From an uncultured bacterium (GTDB taxonomy: Bacteria > Actinomycetota > Actinomycetes > S36-B12): a stretch of 9,775 bases of DNA. The stretch's first letter is position 1. Every line of letters starts with the position of its first letter. The position numbers and the translations under genes are program-made. The notes under the pieces were generated by a model. The model did not search any database. It had not been told where the DNA came from and worked only from the letters and a program-made list of their open reading frames with translations. The stretch spans positions 1 to 9,775 of the forward strand of contig CAITYI010000243.1 of NCBI GenBank assembly GCA_903896585.1. Direction: 5' to 3'. Positions 5,471-9,775 of the stretch are shown in pieces.

Positions 5471-6934
5471 ATGCGGGGAGTAGTGCGGGCAATTGCGCTC
5501 ACTGGTGCAGTGGCACTACTTATTGGTTTCATGCCTTCGGGCAGCATGGCAGTGATTGTGACGAATGACACCGGCGAGCCCACGGCACCGATTGCTCCCC
5601 AAGTGCCCACGCCGGCTGTATCCATTGCGTCGGTCACACCCGTCATTGTCAGTGTTCGACCCGGAGCCACTCAGGATTCCTTGAGCATTAACTATCAGCC
5701 GCTCAATCCTGAATTATTCGGGGGCGCTGTGCCATCTGTCATCTCATACGAATTGTCACTTGATGCGACAACGTGGTGGGTGTGTGAGCAGCCTAGCGCC
5801 GAAAATATTGCAGCCATGCTGGCAACCTGCAATCTGACAAACTTGAAACCCCTGCGAACCTATGGCGTGTATTTGCGTGCCATTGAAACGCAGACCACGA
5901 GTTCTGGAACTTTGAGCATCACCGGAACATCTGAGGTGGCCGGCCCGGCAATTGGAACAACAGAAATTCCGCAAAGGCTAGATCGGGATAAACCTGCAAA
6001 ACTTCCTTCACCCAGAGCAATGGTGGCTGCGAGTTTCAATGCCGCGAGTAATTCCTTGGGTATTGATGCCGCGAGGCGCTCTGTCGGGGTGGGAACACTG
6101 CCAAAAATAACTTTCTCCCGGGATATCTCTAATAAAGCAGCGGTAGAGCGGCACTTGGTGGTCTCCGCTCAGATTGGCCGCGGAGTTATCAGGCCAGTTG
6201 CGGGGGCCTGGGGTTGGGTAAGTGATCGATCCGCAGTTTTCCGACCAAAAGATTATTGGCCGGGAAATGCCAAAATTCGAATTGTTTCTGATTTGGATCG
6301 AGTTGTGCTGGGAAAATCAGGGCCCACTTTTCTTATCGGCTCTAAGCAACTCAATAAGACATTCCAATTCAACACAGCCCGTGAATTCATCGCGAAAGTT
6401 GATGGCGCGACCAAGAAAATGAATGTTTATATCGATGGCAAAAAAGTGCACACATTTCCGGTCTCATTAGGAAAGGCAGATTGGGAAACTCGCAATGGAA
6501 CCAAGGTGGTAAGCACTTCAAAGGAGCCTAACAAGATTTACCGAAGTGAGTCGCTTGGTCTTACGGCGCCAGAGGATCAATACGAATTGGAAGCCCCTTG
6601 GAATACCCGGCTTACCCCGACGGGTGAATTCATTCATTCCGCACCGTGGGCTTACAGTCGACTCGGTCGGTACAACGGATCCCATGGATGCACGAATATG
6701 TATGAACAAGATGCCGAGTGGTTTTACAAGAACACTATTCCCGGTGACATCGTCTACTTCACTAGTACGGGCGGTAACACGGTGGAGCCGTGGAACGGTC
6801 CCGGTGGTTTATGGAATATTCCGTGGTCCAAATGGGTCAAGAAGTCGGCATTGGTCAGCGGCACAAATTCTGTTGAGACTGATTCCAATGCAGGTACCGG
6901 ATCCTTAGAAAGTGCTCAGCCAGCCAGTGCCTAA
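5471..6934 (+). CDS. Secreted L,D-transpeptidase (YkuD domain) with Ig-like domain
   Basis: This 487-residue exported enzyme is predicted to form 3-3 cross-links between peptidoglycan stem peptides outside the membrane. The signal peptide covers about residues 1-27 (basic start MRGVVR, hydrophobic core to GF, then small residues near SMA); no lipobox Cys is visible. A fibronectin-III-like region spans about 50-165 and contains two cysteines (105, 120) that could pair. An Ig-like domain of the LdtMt2 type (about 210-300) has AAVERHLVVS, GAWGWVSDRSAVFRPKDYW and FLIGS. The YkuD domain (about 305-430) contains IHSAPWA (His389) and SHGCTNM with catalytic Cys407. After it comes a Trp/Gly-rich stretch (WNGPGGLWNIPW) as in other actinobacterial Ldts, and a low-complexity tail. 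Such enzymes are generally resistant to penicillins but inhibited by carbapenems. The thioesterase start follows 4 nt after the stop. Confidence 0.95.
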   Translation: MRGVVRAIALTGAVALLIGFMPSGSMAVIVTNDTGEPTAPIAPQVPTPAVSIASVTPVIVSVRPGATQDSLSINYQPLNPELFGGAVPSVISYELSLDATTWWVCEQPSAENIAAMLATCNLTNLKPLRTYGVYLRAIETQTTSSGTLSITGTSEVAGPAIGTTEIPQRLDRDKPAKLPSPRAMVAASFNAASNSLGIDAARRSVGVGTLPKITFSRDISNKAAVERHLVVSAQIGRGVIRPVAGAWGWVSDRSAVFRPKDYWPGNAKIRIVSDLDRVVLGKSGPTFLIGSKQLNKTFQFNTAREFIAKVDGATKKMNVYIDGKKVHTFPVSLGKADWETRNGTKVVSTSKEPNKIYRSESLGLTAPEDQYELEAPWNTRLTPTGEFIHSAPWAYSRLGRYNGSHGCTNMYEQDAEWFYKNTIPGDIVYFTSTGGNTVEPWNGPGGLWNIPWSKWVKKSALVSGTNSVETDSNAGTGSLESAQPASA

Positions 6935-6938
6935 TTTA

Positions 6939-7733
6939 ATGAATTCGGTTAATGAGTGGTCTGTTCCCGAAGGCTGGCGGCAAGGACGGGGTGCCTGGGG
7001 TGGGTACACCATCACTGCCATGGCGGAACACGTTGAACAGCTTGAAGATCCATCACGTGCACTTCGCACTCTGTCAGCGCAAATTATGGAGCCGGTGACA
7101 GTAGGCGATTACCTGATGCAGACGCAGTGCCTTCGAGAAGGTTCGGCTCTATCGACCTGGGCCGTCACCGTTACCCGAGCCCAAGATCGCGTGCCGGTAG
7201 CTCAATCGCAGATCATCACAGGTGCGCAGCGAGACGTGGTAATAACTCCAGATTTAAGTGAGTGGGGCACCGCGCGCATGCCCGCGGTGGCACCTGTTGA
7301 GTCCACGCCGATCGCACCGGTTGGCCCCCCATTTGCTCCTGAGTTCACCAGACAGCTCGAATTCCGACCAATTTCCCCATTGCCCACGGCGGGTGATCTA
7401 GCCACGTCATTGGGATGGATCCGCCTGCCTTCGAAAACTCGGGAGGGGGACCACTGGTCCGCCGCCGAACTCATGGGGATTATCGATGGCTGGTGGCCAG
7501 CATCCCTCACGCTGATGGACTCCATGCATCCGATGGCCACGGTGGCATACAGCGTGCACCTCCTGATCGACCCGGGCACAATTGAACCTGTTCACATGGA
7601 GCGCTCGCCGTTGTTACTCGAGTCGTCAGTGAGTTCCGCATACGGTGGTTTCACCAGTGAACTTCGCAGATTGTGGACACCCGACGGTCGTCTCGTTGCC
7701 GAGAACCTTCAATCAATCGTGGTCATCAAATAG
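6939..7733 (+). CDS. Acyl-CoA thioesterase-like double-hotdog protein
   Basis: This 264-residue protein looks like an actinobacterial TesB-type (4HBT_3) thioesterase, which hydrolyses acyl-CoA to free acid and CoA in the cytoplasm. The first hotdog begins with GRGAWGGYTITAMAEHV, the usual glycine-rich turn plus long helix, and continues through LRTLSAQIMEPV. The second hotdog (about residues 140-264) contains SAAELMGIIDGWWPA, TVAYSVHLLI and the ending GGFTSELRRLWTPDGRLVAENLQSIVVIK, where the closing GR(L)(V)A..Q pattern is typical. The middle joint is proline-rich. I chose ATG-6939, 4 nt after the L,D-transpeptidase stop; GTG-6912 would overlap that gene and add nine residues. Neither has a clear Shine-Dalgarno, so translational coupling is likely. 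Substrate chain length cannot be inferred. Confidence 0.8.
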   Translation: MNSVNEWSVPEGWRQGRGAWGGYTITAMAEHVEQLEDPSRALRTLSAQIMEPVTVGDYLMQTQCLREGSALSTWAVTVTRAQDRVPVAQSQIITGAQRDVVITPDLSEWGTARMPAVAPVESTPIAPVGPPFAPEFTRQLEFRPISPLPTAGDLATSLGWIRLPSKTREGDHWSAAELMGIIDGWWPASLTLMDSMHPMATVAYSVHLLIDPGTIEPVHMERSPLLLESSVSSAYGGFTSELRRLWTPDGRLVAENLQSIVVIK

Positions 7734-7760
7734 TCGTCTTCAAGTAACGCCGGCGCTGAG

Positions 7761-8333
7761 CTACTCCCACGTGAGTGTTTTGCTGTTTTTCAGGATTTTT
7801 TCCACGTAGTTCTCTGTTTCGGGAAACGGTGGCACCCCGTCATACTTGCGTACCGAACCAAAACCCGCGTTGTAGGCAGCAAGTATGTTGTGCAATCTTT
7901 TTCCAGAGACTTCGACTATTAGTTTGCGGTTAACGCAATTTAGCGCGGCAGCACTATGTATCGCATCAACCGGATTCCATACGTCTGCTATTCCATCAGC
8001 GTCAGCATCAAGGCCGTACTGCTCCCACGTGGGCGGCATGAATTGGGCGATCCCCTGTGCGCCTGCTCGGCTCACCGCATCTGGGTCCCACCCACTTTCT
8101 GCATGCAATTGTGCCGCGAAAATATCAATAGGTACGGCGGGGCAACGCTTGGAAGCATCTCGAATGAGTTCAGCGTATTCCACCGGAACCATGACCGGGG
8201 CGCCAAGGAATTCCTCACGGACATCGTTGGGAAGCCTGTTTGAGATAAACGCAATCGCGCTAATGGCGATCGCAATCCCGATGGCCAAAACCACAAGGGA
8301 TCGCCCCCGATGTTGAGAAACAACCTTGGTCAC
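7761..8333 (-). CDS. Membrane-anchored lytic transglycosylase (SLT domain)
   Basis: This cell-wall enzyme cleaves the MurNAc-GlcNAc bond in peptidoglycan with release of 1,6-anhydroMurNAc. From GTG-8333 it has 190 residues. A basic N-terminus (TKVVSQHRGR) precedes a hydrophobic helix (about 12-31), acting as signal anchor or signal peptide. The catalytic domain has the Glu of HAESGWDP (about residue 79), then SRAGAQGIAQFMPPTW (88-103), a DADADGIADVWNP loop (109-121) that is usual in actinobacterial members, and NILAAYNAG (149-157). Cys64 and Cys133 may form a disulfide outside the cell. The start is uncertain: the reading extends to a TTG at 8363, with another GTG at 8342. None has a well-spaced Shine-Dalgarno, but a TATTGT box lies 7 nt before GTG-8333. 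The gene is convergent with the thioesterase and divergent from the GTPase. Confidence 0.88.
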   Translation of the reverse strand: MTKVVSQHRGRSLVVLAIGIAIAISAIAFISNRLPNDVREEFLGAPVMVPVEYAELIRDASKRCPAVPIDIFAAQLHAESGWDPDAVSRAGAQGIAQFMPPTWEQYGLDADADGIADVWNPVDAIHSAAALNCVNRKLIVEVSGKRLHNILAAYNAGFGSVRKYDGVPPFPETENYVEKILKNSKTLTWE

Positions 8334-8340
8334 GTTCCCC

Positions 8341-8346
8341 ACAATA
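8341..8346 (-). promoter_or_regulatory. Possible -10 element for leaderless lytic transglycosylase mRNA
   Basis: TATTGT on the minus strand ends 7 nt before GTG-8333, the distance expected between a -10 box and the first transcribed base. No -35 is evident. If the true start is upstream at 8342 or 8363, this site is meaningless. Confidence 0.3.
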
Positions 8347-8407
8347 ACCCGACCATGAACCAAGCGGCGGGAGCAGGTTTATCCACCTTGAGTTGGATTT
8401 GTCACTG

Positions 8408-8413
8408 TAGAGT
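8408..8413 (+). promoter_or_regulatory. Probable -10 element for a leaderless GTPase mRNA
   Basis: TAGAGT lies exactly 6 nt before ATG-8420, and there is no Shine-Dalgarno in front of that ATG. Transcription would then begin at the A of the start codon. A TTGAGT (8388-8393) is too close (14 nt) to be a good -35. Confidence 0.45.
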
Positions 8414-8419
8414 CAAGAT

Positions 8420-9571
8420 ATGTCCGAATCAGCTCAGAACAAGGAGTTGCTCCCTGAAGGAATTGTGCAGTTATTCCATAAAGAGTTTGCAGATGCTTAC
8501 AACGAAATTGGGCGATTCAACCTTGCAGTTTTTGGCAAAACCGGCAGCGGCAAATCTACGCTGATTAATGCGGTCTTCGGACAGACTGTTGCCCCAACCG
8601 GTATCGGTAGACCAGTGACAAAAGGTCTGAACTATTACCTCCACTCAAATGGATTCTTGGGAGTTTTTGACTCTGAAGGCTTCGAGACGGGTACCTCGGG
8701 TGATTCCATTCTTGCCGGTTTGGAGCGAATCGTACAAACCAAAAATTCGGAACCAATTGATCAGCGAATTCACGCCGTGTGGTACCTGGTTCGATGGTCT
8801 GATCGACGATTCGAAAATGCTCAAGCCGATTTCATCAGGGCCTTACGTGCCATGGGTCTACCCGTGATAATTGTCATGACTCAAGTGCCAGCACAGCACA
8901 TTGATGGTGAGTTTGTTATTCATCCAGATGCTATCGAGTTCGCGCATTACATTGAATCACTAAATATTCCAACGCAAGTCAATGGCACGGTGTACTTGAC
9001 AAATGCATTGGCAGATCCATTTCTCCAATCAATTGTCTTCGGATTAGTGGAGCTTGTTGGTGCCACCCACCAGGTTATTCCTGAAGCCGTTGCGAATGCA
9101 TTAACGGCTGCGCAACAGGTGGATGTGCGTCGAAAAAAAGAGGCCGCCGCCGCGGTCATTAAGCAGGCGGCGCTCGTTTCGGGAGGAATTGGTGCCGTAC
9201 CAATTCCAATTGCAGATGCCGCATTGCTCGTGCCGAATCAAGTAGCCATGATCGCCCGCATCACGGCGATTTATGGACTGCCACAGTCACGGTCTCGTGC
9301 TTTGAGTATTGCTGGAGCCGCTATTTTGACGGGCGGAGCCACTCAAGCCGGGCGCTATGCCGTTACGCAACTTTTGCGTTTCATCCCAGGTGGCCAGATT
9401 GCCGGTTCAGCAATCTCTGCGACGGTTGCCGCCTCTCTCACTCGCGCCATTGGAATTGCTTGGTCGCGCGTGTGTGAATATGCGCTGACGCTATCCCCGT
9501 CTGACCAGTCCGCATTCCTCAAAGAGCGGGTTAAGGACCAATTTCTCACGTACTTGGGAAAGAATCGGTAA
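8420..9571 (+). CDS. P-loop GTPase with DUF697-like C-terminal domain
   Basis: This 383-residue protein is a predicted GTP-binding protein of unknown cellular role. The N-terminal G domain (about 33-215) has the P-loop GKTGSGKS (39-46), a likely switch-I Thr67 in GRPVTKG, and DSEG (84-87) in the G3 position after the hydrophobic strand GFLGVF. At the G4 position the expected (N/T)KxD reads TQVP (154-157), after the strand PVIIVM, so guanine specificity is not assured. A charged joint (VRRKKEAAAAVIKQ, about 236-249) leads to a hydrophobic, glycine/alanine-rich second half (about 250-345) containing IGAVPIPIADAALLVPNQVAMIARI, which looks like the DUF697/YcjF-type domain and may associate with membrane. 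The start is ATG-8420 with a leaderless-type -10. It is divergent from the lytic transglycosylase, a weak hint of an envelope-related role. Confidence 0.82.
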   Translation: MSESAQNKELLPEGIVQLFHKEFADAYNEIGRFNLAVFGKTGSGKSTLINAVFGQTVAPTGIGRPVTKGLNYYLHSNGFLGVFDSEGFETGTSGDSILAGLERIVQTKNSEPIDQRIHAVWYLVRWSDRRFENAQADFIRALRAMGLPVIIVMTQVPAQHIDGEFVIHPDAIEFAHYIESLNIPTQVNGTVYLTNALADPFLQSIVFGLVELVGATHQVIPEAVANALTAAQQVDVRRKKEAAAAVIKQAALVSGGIGAVPIPIADAALLVPNQVAMIARITAIYGLPQSRSRALSIAGAAILTGGATQAGRYAVTQLLRFIPGGQIAGSAISATVAASLTRAIGIAWSRVCEYALTLSPSDQSAFLKERVKDQFLTYLGKNR

Positions 9572-9599
9572 TCCCTGAGCGAGCGAGCTGCCCCCTTGT

Positions 9600-9605
9600 T
9601 ACATT
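9600..9605 (+). promoter_or_regulatory. Probable -10 element for a leaderless mRNA of the last gene
   Basis: TACATT lies exactly 6 nt before ATG-9612. The AAGG just before the ATG is only 1 nt away, too close to act as a normal Shine-Dalgarno, so leaderless initiation is the simpler reading. Confidence 0.4.
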
Positions 9606-9611
9606 TAAGGC

Positions 9612-9775
9612 ATGAAGCGTTTGATCATCTTGGTGTCATTGGTAGGAGCAGCCGTATCTGGATTTCTCTGGTGGAAGCGTCGCGAAGTCTCCAGAGCTGA
9701 AGCGGTGGCGCAGGATCCATGGCCCAGCGTGGTGGCAGAGTCGCCAGCGCCAGCAAAGGCACCCACACCAGCACC
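9612..9775 (+). CDS. Small membrane-anchored protein, 3' end outside the window
   Basis: Fifty-four codons are visible with no stop. The N-terminus is one hydrophobic helix (residues 4-21, LIILVSLVGAAVSGFLWW) followed by basic KRRE, so the protein is probably anchored with the remainder in the cytoplasm by the positive-inside rule. Then come RAEAVAQDPWPSV and an Ala/Pro-rich run (ESPAPAKAPTPA). The pattern of short helix, basic residues, then (D)PW resembles small actinobacterial proteins of the DLW-39 type, but these are normally about 40 residues and this one is already longer, so I do not name it. It lies 40 nt downstream of the GTPase in the same direction but seems to have its own promoter. 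Confidence 0.65.
   Translation, partial: MKRLIILVSLVGAAVSGFLWWKRREVSRAEAVAQDPWPSVVAESPAPAKAPTPA

Noticed and set aside
8420..9571. Anti-phage defence GTPase or part of a defence system
   Set aside because: No nuclease, toxin, methylase, integrase or other defence partner is nearby; neighbours are cell-wall and housekeeping genes.
1..9775. tRNA, rRNA, insertion sequence, attachment site or phage genes
   Set aside because: Reading both strands showed no tRNA-like cloverleaf sequence, transposase motif, terminal repeats or phage-type gene. The only structured gaps are those listed.

Overview
The window reads as chromosomal DNA of a moderate-GC actinobacterium (about half G+C by eye). The clearest lineage marker is an E2-fused 2-oxoglutarate decarboxylase/dehydrogenase (Kgd), whose layout is typical of Actinomycetes. 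Supporting markers are a nickel-SOD maturation protease, a DUF6104-like small protein beside kgd, and a LdtMt2-style L,D-transpeptidase with an Ig-like domain before its catalytic domain. Several start codons lack a Shine-Dalgarno but have a TANNNT hexamer about 6-7 nt upstream, the usual sign of actinobacterial leaderless mRNAs. I cannot place the organism below class level.

Layout: (1) Positions 1-437 hold the first codons of a leftward gene with its own promoter and RBS, possibly sodN, divergent from sodX. (2) Positions 468-4336 hold a leftward pair, kgd followed by a DUF6104-like protein. Each gene carries an in-frame tandem repeat. (3) A rightward short-chain dehydrogenase (4479-5222) is divergent from kgd and ends at a possible stem-loop. 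(4) Positions 5223-5470 are a 248-base non-coding stretch with direct repeats, a perfect 8-bp hairpin and some resemblance to the c-di-AMP (ydaO) riboswitch. It lies before a secreted L,D-transpeptidase (5471-6934), which is followed almost without gap by a double-hotdog acyl-CoA thioesterase (6939-7733). (5) A leftward membrane-anchored lytic transglycosylase (7761-8333) is convergent with the thioesterase and divergent from a P-loop GTPase with a DUF697-like C-terminal half (8420-9571). (6) A small membrane-anchored protein begins at 9612 and runs off the window.

Functionally this is mostly housekeeping: TCA cycle (kgd), oxidative stress (sodX), and peptidoglycan remodelling (L,D-transpeptidase and lytic transglycosylase). 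I found no defence island, mobile element, CRISPR array, tRNA or rRNA. The parts most worth a second look are the riboswitch-like leader of the L,D-transpeptidase, the repeat-bearing kgd linker, the uncharacterised partner of kgd, the GTPase with non-canonical motifs, and the recurrent leaderless start signature.
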